Notes under the pieces: generated by a model
Told to the model about the DNA's origin: nothing
Databases searched by the model: none
The model's input: only the letters and a program-made list of their open reading frames with translations
Made by a program: the position numbers and the translations under genes
Assembly: GCF_900129765.1 (NCBI RefSeq)
Contig: NZ_FQWU01000004.1
Span: forward strand, 124,001-188,000
Reading direction: 5' to 3'
Length of the DNA: 64,000 nucleotides
Source of the DNA: Massilia sp. CF038
GTDB lineage: Bacteria > Pseudomonadota > Gammaproteobacteria > Burkholderiales > Burkholderiaceae_D
Shown: in pieces, positions 8,267-18,528 of the stretch
Layout: every line of letters starts with the position of its first letter
How positions within the stretch are numbered: position 1 is the stretch's first letter

Positions 8267-9454
8267 ATGAACGACCGATTGCACCACCTGCTGCCCGCGA
8301 CCCCGGCCGCAGACGATCCGCTGCGGCATTACCAGCCCGGCGCCACTTTGTTTGCATCCCCCCGTCGCGTCCTGATCGGGCGCGGCGTCAAGGCGATCGC
8401 CGCCCCGTCCACGCCGGCAAACCGTGCTGCTGACGCCATGCGCCTGTTACGCGAGGAAGGTGAGCACGGCGACGTCCTCATGGGTGCGCTTCCATTTGCG
8501 CAGCACGCGCCCCAGCGTCTCTTCATTCCGGCGCAAGTGAGTACTTACAAATCCCGCCCTGCCGATGGCGCCGCCGGGGCCCCGGTCCACCGCCGTCCGC
8601 ACGCGGTACGCATGCTGCCCAGCCCCGAAAGCTATCGCGCCAACGTGGAAAAGGCGCTGGCCTGCATTCGCGCGACGGGCCTGGACAAGGTGGTCTTGTC
8701 GCGCAGTTTGTCGATCGACGTGCGCATCGATCTGGCCGCGCTGTTGCAGCGCCTGGCCGCGCGCAACCCGATCGGCTATACGTTTGCCATAGATCTGGCC
8801 GACCGCCCCGCGCCGCGCCGCACGCTGATCGGCGCCAGCCCGGAACTGCTGCTGTCGCGGCGCGGCACTCAGGTCGTGTCGCACCCATTGGCCGGCTCCA
8901 TCCCGCGCAGCAGCGATCCGGCCGAAGACCGGCGCCGCGCCGACGGCCTGCTGCGCTCCGCCAAAGATCTGCACGAGCATGCGCTGGTGGTCAACGCCGT
9001 GGCCGAAGGTCTGCGCCCGTTCTGCCAGCAGATCTGGGTGCCGCCGCAGCCGTCGCTGTTGTCGACGCCGACCATGTGGCACCTGGGGACGCAAGTGCGC
9101 GGCGAGCTGGCCGATCCTGCCCTTTCCTCGCTCGAGCTGGCGCTGGCGCTGCATCCTACGCCAGCCGTGTGCGGCTACCCGACTCCGGACGCCTATGACT
9201 TCATCGGCGAAGTCGAAGGGTTTGAACGCGGCTACTTTGCCGGCCTGGTGGGCTGGTGCGACGCCAGCGGCGACGGCGAATGGGCAGTCACGCTGCGCTG
9301 CGCGGAAGTGGGCGATGAAGATGCAACCTTGTATGCGGGTGCCGGCATCGTGGACGGCTCAGTGCCCGCTGATGAATTGCTCGAAACCTCGGGCAAGCTT
9401 CGCACCATGCTCAGCGCAATGGGACTGGAATCGATCCTGGAGACGGCCCAATGA
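8267..9454 (+). CDS. entC: Isochorismate synthase (EntC/DhbC type)
   Basis: It converts chorismate to isochorismate, the first committed step to 2,3-dihydroxybenzoate (DHB). The 395-residue protein has the chorismate-binding domain: [39 protein letters not shown], the [16 protein letters not shown] segment and [22 protein letters not shown] 8267 was chosen because GAGAGG lies 6 bases upstream and MNDRLHH is a sensible start. It is the first gene of the rightward operon and overlaps the next by 4 bases. Salicylate or menaquinone isochorismate synthases are relatives, but the neighbours fix the DHB role. Confidence 0.95.
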   Translation: MNDRLHHLLPATPAADDPLRHYQPGATLFASPRRVLIGRGVKAIAAPSTPANRAADAMRLLREEGEHGDVLMGALPFAQHAPQRLFIPAQVSTYKSRPADGAAGAPVHRRPHAVRMLPSPESYRANVEKALACIRATGLDKVVLSRSLSIDVRIDLAALLQRLAARNPIGYTFAIDLADRPAPRRTLIGASPELLLSRRGTQVVSHPLAGSIPRSSDPAEDRRRADGLLRSAKDLHEHALVVNAVAEGLRPFCQQIWVPPQPSLLSTPTMWHLGTQVRGELADPALSSLELALALHPTPAVCGYPTPDAYDFIGEVEGFERGYFAGLVGWCDASGDGEWAVTLRCAEVGDEDATLYAGAGIVDGSVPADELLETSGKLRTMLSAMGLESILETAQ

Positions 9455-11091
9455 CGCGGGCATTCCTGGACGGGTGCACCCCGTGGCCGGCCGAAGCCGC
9501 CGCCTATTACCGTGCGATGGGCTACTGGCGCGGTCAATCGCTGGGCGCCATGCTGCGCGAACGGGCCGCATCGAATCCCGAGAGCGTCGCCCTGGTGTGC
9601 GGCGAACGGCGCCTGAGCTACGCGCAGCTGGACCAGCTTTGCGACCAGTTTGCAGCTGGCCTGGCCCGCATCGGCATCACCGCGCAGGACCGCGTGGTTG
9701 TGCAACTGCCGAATGTGGCGGAATTTTTCATTGCCTGCTTTGCCCTGTTCCGCCTGGGTGCGGTGCCGGTGCTGGCCTTGCCCGCCCACCGCCGCTCTGA
9801 AATCGCCTATTTTTGCCAGCTGGCCGAGGCCAAGGCATATGTCATCGCCGCCACCGACGGCGGTTTCGACTACCGCGAACTGGCGCGCGAGGTAATGCGC
9901 GAATCGCCCTCGCTGCAGCACGTGATTGTGTGCGGCGATGCGCAGGAACTGACCGCGTTCGACGCCCTTTACGACGCGCCGCGCAGCTTCCCCTGCCCCG
10001 ATGCCGGCGCTGTGGCATTCCTTCAGCTCTCGGGCGGCAGCACAGGTTTGCCAAAACTCATTCCGCGCACCCATGACGACTACCTGTACAGCGTACGTGC
10101 CAGCGCCGCCATCTGCGGACTGGATCGGCATAGCGTGTACTTGTGCGCGCTGCCGGTCGCGCACAACTTCCCGCTCAGTTCACCCGGCACCCTGGGCGTG
10201 CTGTATGCGGGCGGACGCATCGTACTGGCACGGCAGGCGAACCCGGACCATGCGTTTGCGCTGATCGAGGCGGAACAGGTGACCATCACGGCGCTCGTGC
10301 CACCGCTGGCGATGGCCTGGCTTGACGCCGCGCCGCGCCGCACGCACGACCTGGGTAGCCTGCAAATGCTGCAAGTGGGCGGTGCACGCCTGTCGCGCGA
10401 GAGCGCACTGCGCGTCGGCCCCGTGCTTGGCTGCGCCCTGCAGCAGGTATTCGGCATGGCTGAAGGCCTGGTCAACTACACACGCCCCGATGACGACTTC
10501 GAGCTGGTGGTCGGCACCCAGGGCCGCCCCATTTCGCCCGATGACGAAGTGCGCGTGGTTGACGAAGACGATCAGCCACTGGCCCCCAGCGCACTGGGCC
10601 ACTTGCAGACGCGCGGCCCGTACACGATCCGCGGTTACTACCGCGCGGAACTGCACAATTCGCGCGCGTTCACGGCCGACGGTTTCTACCGCACCGGCGA
10701 CCTGGTAAGGCAACTCGCCTCGGGGCACCTGGTGGTCGAGGGCCGCGCCAAGGACCAGATCAATCGCGGCGGTGACAAGGTCGCCGCCGAAGAAGTAGAG
10801 AACCACCTGCTGGCCCACAGCGCCGTGCACGACGTTGCGCTGGTGGCGATGCCCGACGCTTACCTGGGCGAACGCAGCTGCGCTTTTGTCATCGCACGTG
10901 GCGCCCCGCCGCGCAAAGGCGAACTGACGGCATTCCTGCGCGCGCGCGGACTGGCGCAATTCAAGATCCCGGACCGGATCGAATTCGTCGGCCATTTCCC
11001 GAAAACCGGCGTCGGCAAGGTCGACAAACGCCAGCTGCGCGAACGCATCGCCCAGCGTCTGATCAACGACTCCAACCACATCACATCATGA
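9451..11091 (+). CDS. entE: 2,3-dihydroxybenzoate-AMP ligase
   Basis: A stand-alone 546-residue adenylation enzyme that activates DHB with ATP and loads it onto the aryl carrier domain of the isochorismatase/ArCP protein. Visible motifs include [14 protein letters not shown] (phosphate-binding loop, near residue 195), the aryl-acid pocket motif [33 protein letters not shown] and the C-terminal [13 protein letters not shown] hinge with the catalytic Lys in KTGVGKVDK. It overlaps its neighbours by 4 bases on both sides. An aryl acid other than DHB (salicylate) is possible from sequence alone, but the isochorismatase and EntA-like dehydrogenase point to DHB. Confidence 0.95.
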   Translation: MTRAFLDGCTPWPAEAAAYYRAMGYWRGQSLGAMLRERAASNPESVALVCGERRLSYAQLDQLCDQFAAGLARIGITAQDRVVVQLPNVAEFFIACFALFRLGAVPVLALPAHRRSEIAYFCQLAEAKAYVIAATDGGFDYRELAREVMRESPSLQHVIVCGDAQELTAFDALYDAPRSFPCPDAGAVAFLQLSGGSTGLPKLIPRTHDDYLYSVRASAAICGLDRHSVYLCALPVAHNFPLSSPGTLGVLYAGGRIVLARQANPDHAFALIEAEQVTITALVPPLAMAWLDAAPRRTHDLGSLQMLQVGGARLSRESALRVGPVLGCALQQVFGMAEGLVNYTRPDDDFELVVGTQGRPISPDDEVRVVDEDDQPLAPSALGHLQTRGPYTIRGYYRAELHNSRAFTADGFYRTGDLVRQLASGHLVVEGRAKDQINRGGDKVAAEEVENHLLAHSAVHDVALVAMPDAYLGERSCAFVIARGAPPRKGELTAFLRARGLAQFKIPDRIEFVGHFPKTGVGKVDKRQLRERIAQRLINDSNHITS

Positions 11092-11969
11092 GTATTCCAA
11101 GAATTGCTACCTACCCCATGCCGGCCGCCACGGCCATGCCATCGAACCGCGTTGACTGGAAGATCGAACCCGCCCGCGCGGTGCTGCTGATTCATGACAT
11201 GCAGGACTACTTCCTGGACTTTTACGACAGCGCGGCCGCGCCGATTCCTGCCTTGCTGGCACAAGTGAACGCGCTGCGCGATGCCTGCGATGCGGCCGGG
11301 GTGCCGGTGGTGTACACCGCCCAGCCAGCCGAGCAAGGTAAAAAGGAACGTGGCCTGCTGACCGACTGGTGGGGTCCGGGCGTCACTGCGCAGCCGCACC
11401 GCGCCAGCGTTGCCGCTGCGCTTGCGCCGCGCGCGCACGATACGGTACTGGTCAAGTGGCGCTACAGCGCCTTTGTCCGCAGCGATCTGCTGGCGCGCAT
11501 GCAGGCGCAGGGCCGCGATCAGTTGATCGTCTGTGGTGTGTACGCCCACATCGGCTGCCTGATGACGGCTGCCGACGCATTCATGCATGACATTCAGCCC
11601 TTCCTGGTGGGCGATGCGCTGGCCGACTTCTCGGCTGAACAGCATGCCATGGCGCTTGACTATGTATCGCAGCGCTGCGGTGTGGTCAGCAGCGCGGAAC
11701 AGGTGATGGACGCCTTGCACCAGCGCGGCACTTTGCCAGCATCGCCGGCGGCCCTGCGTACAGAAATCGCGGCCTTGCTGGACGTGCCGGCCAGTGAGCT
11801 TGAGGACGACGAAAATCTGATGTTCAGCGGCCTCGATTCGATCCGCCTCATGAGCCTTCTGGAGCGGTGGCGCCGCGCAGGCGCCGTTATCACGTTCGTG
11901 GAACTGGCCGAGCAGCCAATCCTGGCACATTGGTGGCAGCTGCTTGACGCACACACGAGGACGCATTGA
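11088..11969 (+). CDS. entB: Isochorismatase with C-terminal aryl carrier protein
   Basis: A bifunctional 293-residue protein. Residues about 1-210 form the isochorismatase domain ([42 protein letters not shown]), which splits isochorismate into 2,3-dihydro-2,3-DHB and pyruvate. Residues about 215-293 form an aryl carrier domain with [10 protein letters not shown], where Ser251 carries phosphopantetheine. The activated DHB is held here for the NRPS condensation domain. The needed phosphopantetheinyl transferase (EntD/Sfp type) is not in the window. It overlaps the ligase gene by 4 bases and lies 1 base before the NRPS start. Confidence 0.95.
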   Translation: MSIPRIATYPMPAATAMPSNRVDWKIEPARAVLLIHDMQDYFLDFYDSAAAPIPALLAQVNALRDACDAAGVPVVYTAQPAEQGKKERGLLTDWWGPGVTAQPHRASVAAALAPRAHDTVLVKWRYSAFVRSDLLARMQAQGRDQLIVCGVYAHIGCLMTAADAFMHDIQPFLVGDALADFSAEQHAMALDYVSQRCGVVSSAEQVMDALHQRGTLPASPAALRTEIAALLDVPASELEDDENLMFSGLDSIRLMSLLERWRRAGAVITFVELAEQPILAHWWQLLDAHTRTH

Positions 11970-11970
11970 C

Positions 11971-14900
11971 ATGGGTGCACGCGAACCGCTGGCGCTGACG
12001 TCTGCACAGTACGGCATCTGGCTCGGTCAGCAGCTTGATCCGATGAGCCCTGCCTACTGGACCGCGGAAGCAGTGGAATTGACAGGAAAACTCGACGCAG
12101 GCCAATTCGAGAATGCGCTGCGCCAGGCGATCGCCGAATGCGAGGCCCTGCATCAGTGCTATTTCAGCGACGGAGAACACGCCTGGCAGCAGTTCGCCCC
12201 CCGCGACAACTGGGTCCTCGGCAAGCTCGTTCTCGACGAAGCTGCGGCGCAGGCCTGGATGCTGGCAGACTTGCGTCAAACCGCCGACCTTGCGGGCGGA
12301 CCGGTGTTCGCCAGCACCCTGCTGGAGATCGGCCAGGACCGTACCTTGTGGTACATGCGCGTGCATCACGTGGCACTGGACGGCTTCGGCTATGCGCTAC
12401 TGGCCCAACGTGTCGCCACCTTGTATTCCAGTTTCGTTGCTGGAATCACACCGCCCGCGCCGCGCTCAGGTTCCCTGGCGCCGGTTGTGGCCGAGGATGC
12501 GGCCTATCTGGCCTCTGCTGCGCACCAGCGCGACCAGGATTTCTGGCTGGCCCATTTGCGCGATGCGCCGCCGCCCGTCCTGCTCGCGCCATCGGCGCCC
12601 GCCTCGCACGACGTGCTGCGCCGGCGCGGCACCCTTTCCACGGCGTCCCTCGAGCGCTGCAAGCGCATTGCGCAGGCGGCAGGCACCGACTGGACGGCGG
12701 TGCTGATCGCCACGTTCGGGGCATGGTTGCATGCCGAGACAGGCGCACATGAGCTGACGATCGGCTTGCCAGTGATGGGAAGACTGGGCTCTGTCGCGCT
12801 GGGTGTTCCCTGCATGGCCATGAACATCGTCCCGCTTCGCATGAAAGTCGATTCCTCCGTGACGCTCACGCAGTTGTCGCAAGCCGTCGCGCAGGAACTG
12901 CGCCACGTGCGCCCACATCAGCGCTATCGGTACGAACATCTGAAACAGGCGCTGGGGCTGGCCGGCGGCCGCCAGCGGCTGTTCGGCGCAGTCATCAACA
13001 TCATGCCGTTCGACCGTCCACCGGTGTTCGGCCCGCTGACCGCCTGCGCGCATCCTGTATCAGCCGGCCCTGTGGAAGACCTCTCCCTTACCATCGCACC
13101 GCGCGCGGATGGCGTGCGCTGCGACCTTGAGGCAAATCCGGCCGCGTACGACACGCCGCGAGTTCAAGCACTTCACGCCGCATTTGTCGCCTTGTTCGAG
13201 AAGCTGCTTTCGGCACCGGACGCGCCCCTGGCCAGCATTCTCCCGCCACCGCCGGCGCCCGCGCTGCTGCAGGGCGAGGCGCTGGTCTGCGCGCCGGAAC
13301 AGGTTCTGGCCGCCCTGGCGCGTCATGCCGCCGCCACGCCGCAGCAGATCGCGCTGGAACAGGACGGTGTGTCGATCAGCTATGCCACTTTGCTCGCCGA
13401 GGTGCGATCCCTTGCGGCAGTTCTGCGCGAGCGCGGGGTCGGCCCTGATTCGCGCGTCGCTCTGCTGTTGCCGCGTGAACCACGTACCATCGTTGCGCTG
13501 CTGGCGGTCCTGTGGGCAGGTGGTGCCTACATACCGCTCGACTCTGCCGGCCCGTCGTTGCGCATCGCGACGGTGCTTGCCGATGCCGCGCCGCAGCTGG
13601 TAATCACCTTGCGGCACCTGGCGTCGTTAGCCAGTGGCGAAGTGCTGATTCTGGACGACGCGAACGCATCAGCGGCCGCGATGTTCGAAGCCGCAGCACA
13701 TGCCGACCTGGCCTATGTCATCTACACCTCCGGCTCCACGGGGCGGCCGAACGGCGTGATGGTGGACCGCGACGCCCTTGCCCACTTTGTAGCCGCAGCC
13801 AGCCTGCGCTACCACATCAGTGCTGGTGACCGCGTGCTGCAATTCGCGCCCCTCCACTTTGACGCCAGCGTGGAGGAGATCTTCCTGCCGCTGTGCACGG
13901 GCGCCACGCTGGTGCTGCGCAACGATGCAATGATCGAGTCGCTTCCGCAGTTTCTCGATGCCTGCGCCGAGCGCCGCATCACGGTACTGGACCTGCCCAC
14001 CGCTTTCTGGCACGAGCTGGCCTGGTGCGTAGACCAACAACAGGGCGCCTTGCCGGACTGCGTACGGCTGGTCATCATCGGCGGCGAGGCAGCCATGGCA
14101 GCGCGTGTCGCGCAATGGCGCTCGCACGCAGTGCTGCTCAATACGTATGGGCCAACGGAAGCGACGGTGATCTGTACCACTGCGGTTCTGGCCGGACCCG
14201 GCGCAGCGCCGATTGCGGATGCAATCCCGATCGGAACCCCACTGGCCGGCTTGCGCATGGCGGTGGTGGACGACCGTTTGCAGCCAGTGGCCGCAGGCCA
14301 GGAAGGTGAGCTGTGCCTGATCGGCCCGACGCTGGCGCGCGGCTATCTGGGCCGCCCGGAATTGACAGCACAACGCTTTGTCATGCTCGACGCCCTGCCT
14401 GATGCGCCACGCGGCTATCGCACGGGCGACCGGGTGATCTTGGGCAGCGACGGACAGTTGCGCTACCTGGGCCGCCTTGATGGCGAGCTTAAAATCAGCG
14501 GGCAGCGCATCGATCCGCTGGAGATCGAGGCGGCCTTGCTGCAGTTTCCAGGGATGCGCGAAGTGGCAGTGGTAGCAGACGACAACAAGCGCCTGACCGC
14601 TTTCATGGTCGCCGCCGATCCCTTGCCACCTGCGCCGGCACTACGCGCGTTCCTCGCCAAGCACCTCGCTGGCGCTGCCATTCCCTCGTTCTACGCAACT
14701 CGCGCAAGCCTGCCGCGCAATCACAATGGCAAAATCGACCGCAAGGCGCTGCTGCTCGATGCCGCAATGCCAGATGCGCGCACCAGCGCTGCGGCGAGCA
14801 AGCTTGAAGAAGCGGTCATGCAGGTGTGGCGCGATGTTCTTGGCATCGATATCCTGCATATTGACGACGACTTTTTTGCACTGGGCGGCAAATCGCTGCA

Positions 14901-15831
14901 GGCCATCCAGGTTGCAAACCGCCTGGCCATCGCCCTGCAGCGCGAAGTGGCCGTAGCATCTCTGTTTCGCCACTCGACGGTCGCGGCGCTGGCACAGTCC
15001 CTGAGCACACTCGCCGGCCACGCGCCGCCGCCCAACGCGCAAGGTGATGAACTCGCCCCTCTCCTGCCGATTCAGCCGGGCGTGGGAGCGCCCCTGTTTT
15101 GCATTCACCCGGCCGAGGGTCTGGCATGGTGTTACCTCGGCCTTGCACGCCACCTGCCCGGCACGCCAATCTTCGGCATCCAGGCACGCGGACTGTGTGG
15201 CGCGCTACCGGCGGATGCTGACGCGATGGTAGACGACTACGTGGAATTGATCAGGTCTGCGCAGCCCCACAGCCCATACCGCCTTCTCGGCTGGTCTTCC
15301 GGCGGCGGTCTTGCGCATGCCATTGCCACGCGCCTCCAGGCCGCTGGCGAAAAAATCGCACTGCTGGCGATGATGGACGCCTATCCAAGCGATATCTGGG
15401 AAGGCAAGCCAGAACCAGCGGAGCGCGACGCCGTGATGGCGCTGCTGGACGTGATTGGCGCTTCGGCAGTCGACGAGCATGGCGAACCACTCGAACGCGA
15501 GGCGCTGCTGGCGCGTTTCCGCGAGCCTGGCAGCACACTGGGTGCAGCGACTCAAACGCAGCTGCTGCGCATGATTGATACGGCGCTTCACACCATGCGC
15601 ATCTACCGCGGCTTGCGGCACCAGCGGTTCGACGGCGGCCTGCTGTTCTTCCGCGCCGCGGAGCGCAACGCAGGTGCGCCTGAATGGTCGGCCTGGTCGT
15701 CGTATGTAAGCGGCCAGGTGGATGTGATCGACATCGCGAGCAACCACAATTCCATGAGCCGCCCGGCACCGCTGGCCCACATCGGGCGCACGCTGGCCGC
15801 ACGGCTCCTTCATGATCGAGGTCCCGCATGA
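11971..15831 (+). CDS. Single-module NRPS (C-A-PCP-TE) for a catecholate siderophore
   Basis: A 1286-residue synthetase. Condensation domain, residues about 1-430, with intact HHVALDG (His132-His133). Adenylation domain, about 440-930, with YTSGSTGRPNGV (from Tyr585), FDAS (Asp631), YGPTEAT and NGKIDRK (Lys921). Carrier domain with GGKSLQ (Ser975). Thioesterase with GWSSG (nucleophile Ser1109), a downstream Asp in MMDAYP and a C-terminal His. Aligning by eye to PheA gives the code D-A-E-D-I-G-T-V-I-K (residues 631, 632, 635, 674, 702, 704, 725, 733, 734, 921). The acidic residues suit a basic substrate and differ from the serine code of EntF (D-V-W-H...). I infer lysine; ornithine or arginine remain possible. 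No epimerase domain is seen. ATG 11971 has GAGG 10 bases upstream. Confidence 0.9.
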   Translation: MGAREPLALTSAQYGIWLGQQLDPMSPAYWTAEAVELTGKLDAGQFENALRQAIAECEALHQCYFSDGEHAWQQFAPRDNWVLGKLVLDEAAAQAWMLADLRQTADLAGGPVFASTLLEIGQDRTLWYMRVHHVALDGFGYALLAQRVATLYSSFVAGITPPAPRSGSLAPVVAEDAAYLASAAHQRDQDFWLAHLRDAPPPVLLAPSAPASHDVLRRRGTLSTASLERCKRIAQAAGTDWTAVLIATFGAWLHAETGAHELTIGLPVMGRLGSVALGVPCMAMNIVPLRMKVDSSVTLTQLSQAVAQELRHVRPHQRYRYEHLKQALGLAGGRQRLFGAVINIMPFDRPPVFGPLTACAHPVSAGPVEDLSLTIAPRADGVRCDLEANPAAYDTPRVQALHAAFVALFEKLLSAPDAPLASILPPPPAPALLQGEALVCAPEQVLAALARHAAATPQQIALEQDGVSISYATLLAEVRSLAAVLRERGVGPDSRVALLLPREPRTIVALLAVLWAGGAYIPLDSAGPSLRIATVLADAAPQLVITLRHLASLASGEVLILDDANASAAAMFEAAAHADLAYVIYTSGSTGRPNGVMVDRDALAHFVAAASLRYHISAGDRVLQFAPLHFDASVEEIFLPLCTGATLVLRNDAMIESLPQFLDACAERRITVLDLPTAFWHELAWCVDQQQGALPDCVRLVIIGGEAAMAARVAQWRSHAVLLNTYGPTEATVICTTAVLAGPGAAPIADAIPIGTPLAGLRMAVVDDRLQPVAAGQEGELCLIGPTLARGYLGRPELTAQRFVMLDALPDAPRGYRTGDRVILGSDGQLRYLGRLDGELKISGQRIDPLEIEAALLQFPGMREVAVVADDNKRLTAFMVAADPLPPAPALRAFLAKHLAGAAIPSFYATRASLPRNHNGKIDRKALLLDAAMPDARTSAAASKLEEAVMQVWRDVLGIDILHIDDDFFALGGKSLQAIQVANRLAIALQREVAVASLFRHSTVAALAQSLSTLAGHAPPPNAQGDELAPLLPIQPGVGAPLFCIHPAEGLAWCYLGLARHLPGTPIFGIQARGLCGALPADADAMVDDYVELIRSAQPHSPYRLLGWSSGGGLAHAIATRLQAAGEKIALLAMMDAYPSDIWEGKPEPAERDAVMALLDVIGASAVDEHGEPLEREALLARFREPGSTLGAATQTQLLRMIDTALHTMRIYRGLRHQRFDGGLLFFRAAERNAGAPEWSAWSSYVSGQVDVIDIASNHNSMSRPAPLAHIGRTLAARLLHDRGPA

Positions 15832-16670
15832 CAAACAAACGAACTCCTCCCCGCCTGCTGCGTGTTGTGCGCACCGAACAATTGAGCCCATCCATGCGAC
15901 GCGTCGTGCTGGGTGGGCCCGAATTGACCGGCTTCCCGGTCGATTCAGCTGGCGCCCATATCAAACTCCTGCTGCCGCGCCCGGGGCAAATACAGCCCAT
16001 CCTTCCCACGCTGGGTCCGGAGGGCCCGGTCTGGCCGCCAAACGATGTAAGGCCCATTGCGCGAACTTATACCGTAAGCAGCTACGACGCGAAGGCAGGT
16101 GAGCTTGCCGTCGATTTTGTACTTCACGACGATGAGGGGCCTGCTTCGCAATGGGCCACGCGCGCACGGGAAGGCGACGCGATTGGCGTTGCCGGACCGG
16201 GCGGGCCGCGCCGCTTTGTGCCGGACGCAGCGTCCTATCTATTGTTGGGTGATCCAAGTGCCGTGCCGGTGCTGGCCGCGGTGCTTGCCAACCTGCCCGA
16301 CCATGCAAGCGGCCATACGTTGATCGAAATCGGGAACCACGCTGACGTCCAGAATTTGAAACGGCCCGCCGGGGTTGAACTGGTCTGGCTGGTACGCGGT
16401 GCGCAGCGACCTGGCGACAGCACCTTGCTGCTGGACGCCGCGCGCGCACTGGACTGGCCAATGGAGCCGGTGTCGGTCACGCTGGCAGGGGAAAGCCGGC
16501 AAGTCGTCACGCTAAGGGACTATTTGCTGCACGAGCGTGGCGTCGCCGCGGACGCGATGTATGCCGTGCCTTACTGGAAAGACCGTCACACAGAAGAGGC
16601 GTATCACGCCGAACGCCATCAGATCATGGACCGATTCGAGGCCGAAGAAAAAATGGAAGCGACCGCATGA
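15828..16670 (+). CDS. Siderophore-interacting protein (ViuB/SIP-type ferric-siderophore reductase)
   Basis: A 280-residue FAD-dependent protein of the SIP family. It reduces ferric siderophore in the cytoplasm so that iron is released. The N-terminal FAD-binding barrel shows MRRVVLGGPEL, then RTYTVSSYD (the RxYTxR-like flavin motif) and GELAVDFVLH; GVAGPGGPRRFV follows, then a NAD(P)H-binding domain with YLLLGDPSAVPVLAAVL. It overlaps the NRPS stop by 4 bases. No enterobactin-type esterase is found in the window, so reductive release is the likely route, which fits a siderophore held together by amide rather than ester bonds. Confidence 0.93.
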   Translation: MTNKRTPPRLLRVVRTEQLSPSMRRVVLGGPELTGFPVDSAGAHIKLLLPRPGQIQPILPTLGPEGPVWPPNDVRPIARTYTVSSYDAKAGELAVDFVLHDDEGPASQWATRAREGDAIGVAGPGGPRRFVPDAASYLLLGDPSAVPVLAAVLANLPDHASGHTLIEIGNHADVQNLKRPAGVELVWLVRGAQRPGDSTLLLDAARALDWPMEPVSVTLAGESRQVVTLRDYLLHERGVAADAMYAVPYWKDRHTEEAYHAERHQIMDRFEAEEKMEATA

Positions 16671-17563
16671 AAATTATCCCTCTGATCCTGGCCACGATAC
16701 TGGCCTTGCCCGCCATGGCCGCCGAACGTGTTGTACTTGACGCGCTTGAACGCAAAGCGAGCGTACCGCAAACGCCGGTGCGCGTGCTGACAATGTCCGA
16801 ACTCGATCTGGACGCCCTGCTCGCACTCGGCATCAAGCCGCTGGGCGCCACACGCGGGCGTGGTCAGCAATCGATGCCGCGCTATCTTGGCAAAGAAGCA
16901 GGCGCCATCACCAGCGTGGGCAATTTTGCCAGCCCGGTTCCCGATCTAGCCATCGCTTTGCAACCCGACTTGATTCTTGCAGGGGGCGTGCCGGATCCAG
17001 AACTGCTGGCACGCTTGTCGAAGATTGCGCCCACCGTTGTCACCTACCGCCCCGGCGAGAATTGGCAAAGTGCCTTGCGCCGCATCGGCGCGGTGGTGGG
17101 TAGATCAGCGCAGGCGGAATCGGTGCTGGCGGCATATTCGCAGCGCGTTGCGAAGCTGAGCGAGCGCTTGCAAAAGCAGCAAGGCGCCAGCGTCAGCGTG
17201 GTCCGCTGGAATCCGCAAGGCCCGGCCTACATGCTGCGCGACGCCTTTGCCAGCCTGGTACTGGCAGACCTGAAGCTGCGCCGACCCGCCTCGCAGCAGC
17301 AAAGTGGCGCCGCCCATTCGCCGCCGTTGAGCATGGAGGCACTGTCGCTGATTGATGCCGACTGGCTGTTCATCGGCACGCTCGACGGCACGGCGGACAA
17401 GGCACTCGCCACCGCGGCTGCCAGCCCGGCCTTCAGCCGACTGAGCGCGGTTAAACAAGGCCGCATGCGGGCCGTGGATGGCAGCCTCTGGACCGGCCCC
17501 GGCGGGCCGCTGGCGGCCAACGCGCTTCTCGACGACATTGAAAAGGCGATGCTGGCTCGATGA
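16667..17563 (+). CDS. Periplasmic ferric-siderophore binding protein (FecB/FhuD type)
   Basis: A 298-residue protein with a signal peptide (MKIIPLILATILALPAMAA, cleavage near residue 19) and no lipobox cysteine, so it should be soluble in the periplasm. VRVLTMSELDLDALLALGIKPLGAT and LQPDLILAGGVPDPELLARLSKIAPTVV are typical of the PBP domain of class III iron-siderophore binding proteins. It would take the ferric siderophore from the TonB receptor to the permease pair that follows. Its ends overlap both neighbours by 4 bases. Confidence 0.92.
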   Translation: MKIIPLILATILALPAMAAERVVLDALERKASVPQTPVRVLTMSELDLDALLALGIKPLGATRGRGQQSMPRYLGKEAGAITSVGNFASPVPDLAIALQPDLILAGGVPDPELLARLSKIAPTVVTYRPGENWQSALRRIGAVVGRSAQAESVLAAYSQRVAKLSERLQKQQGASVSVVRWNPQGPAYMLRDAFASLVLADLKLRRPASQQQSGAAHSPPLSMEALSLIDADWLFIGTLDGTADKALATAAASPAFSRLSAVKQGRMRAVDGSLWTGPGGPLAANALLDDIEKAMLAR

Positions 17564-18528
17564 ACCGTGCTGCATATCCGGTGCTAATCCTGTGCACCGC
17601 CATTCTGATGATTGCCTCCATGGCGAACGGCGCCGGTACACCCGGGTTGGCGGATCTGTTTGCACTGTCGTCCGGTAGCGAGGCAGCGATGATCATTCTG
17701 GATTTGCGGCTGCCGCGCACCCTGGCAGCTGTGCTGGTTGGCAGCGCACTTGGCGCTGCGGGCATGCTGATGCAAGCGGTGACACGTAATCCTCTGGCCG
17801 AGCCGGGTCTTCTGGGCGTCAACTCCGGTGCCGCCCTCGGGGTGGTCGCCGGTATCGCATGGGCTGGCGCGGCTGCCGGACCGGGATACCTGGTATGGGC
17901 TCTCCTGGGCGCGTTGGTAGGCAATGGCTGCGTGCTGGCCGTGGCGCACGTTGGTGGGAGCGTCAAAGGGCCGCTGCGGCTCGTGCTTGCCGGGATTGCG
18001 CTAGGCGCCACCTTTCACGGCGCCAGCTCCGCAATCCTTCTGAGCGAGCCTGCCGGGTACGACCAGTACCGTTTCTGGGTGCTTGGCTCCCTGGCTGGGG
18101 CAACGCAGACTGCCATCGCATGGGTTGCAGCACCGATCCTGGGCGCGCTGATTGCAGCGCTGATGCTGGCACGCCCATTGTCCGCGCTGCAGCTTGGGGA
18201 CGACAGCGCGCGTGCACTGGGCCACAGGCCCGCACTGCTGCGTGCCGCCGTTGCAGTGGTCGCGACGCTACTTACGGGAAGCGCCGTCGCGCTGGCCGGT
18301 CCGATCGCATTTCTTGGATTGCTGGCGCCGCATCTGGCGCGCGCATGCAAGCCGGGGACTCTTGCACAACAGATCGCGCTCTCGGCGATGCTGGGTGCCG
18401 CATTGCTGCTGCTTGCCGACCTGGGCGCGCGTTTGTTCGCCCAGCCGTTCGAAACGCCAGTGAGCGTGATGACGGCCATGCTTGGTGCGCCACTGCTGGT
18501 CTGGCTGGCACGAAGGGGCAGCCTGTGA
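17560..18528 (+). CDS. Iron-siderophore ABC transporter permease (FecCD/BtuC family), first subunit
   Basis: A 322-residue BtuC-like permease with about nine hydrophobic segments. RLPRTLAAVLVGSALGAAGMLMQAVTRNPLAEPGLLGVNSGA is the diagnostic family block, and GPIAFLGLLAPHLAR is the conserved segment that contacts the ATPase. It pairs with the next gene to form a heteromeric inner-membrane channel. Start and stop overlap the neighbours by 4 bases. Confidence 0.95.
   Translation: MNRAAYPVLILCTAILMIASMANGAGTPGLADLFALSSGSEAAMIILDLRLPRTLAAVLVGSALGAAGMLMQAVTRNPLAEPGLLGVNSGAALGVVAGIAWAGAAAGPGYLVWALLGALVGNGCVLAVAHVGGSVKGPLRLVLAGIALGATFHGASSAILLSEPAGYDQYRFWVLGSLAGATQTAIAWVAAPILGALIAALMLARPLSALQLGDDSARALGHRPALLRAAVAVVATLLTGSAVALAGPIAFLGLLAPHLARACKPGTLAQQIALSAMLGAALLLLADLGARLFAQPFETPVSVMTAMLGAPLLVWLARRGSL

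Noticed and set aside
17859-18524. N-terminal extension of the second siderophore permease
   Set aside because: It overlaps the first permease in another frame; the coupled GTG at 18525 gives the normal family length.
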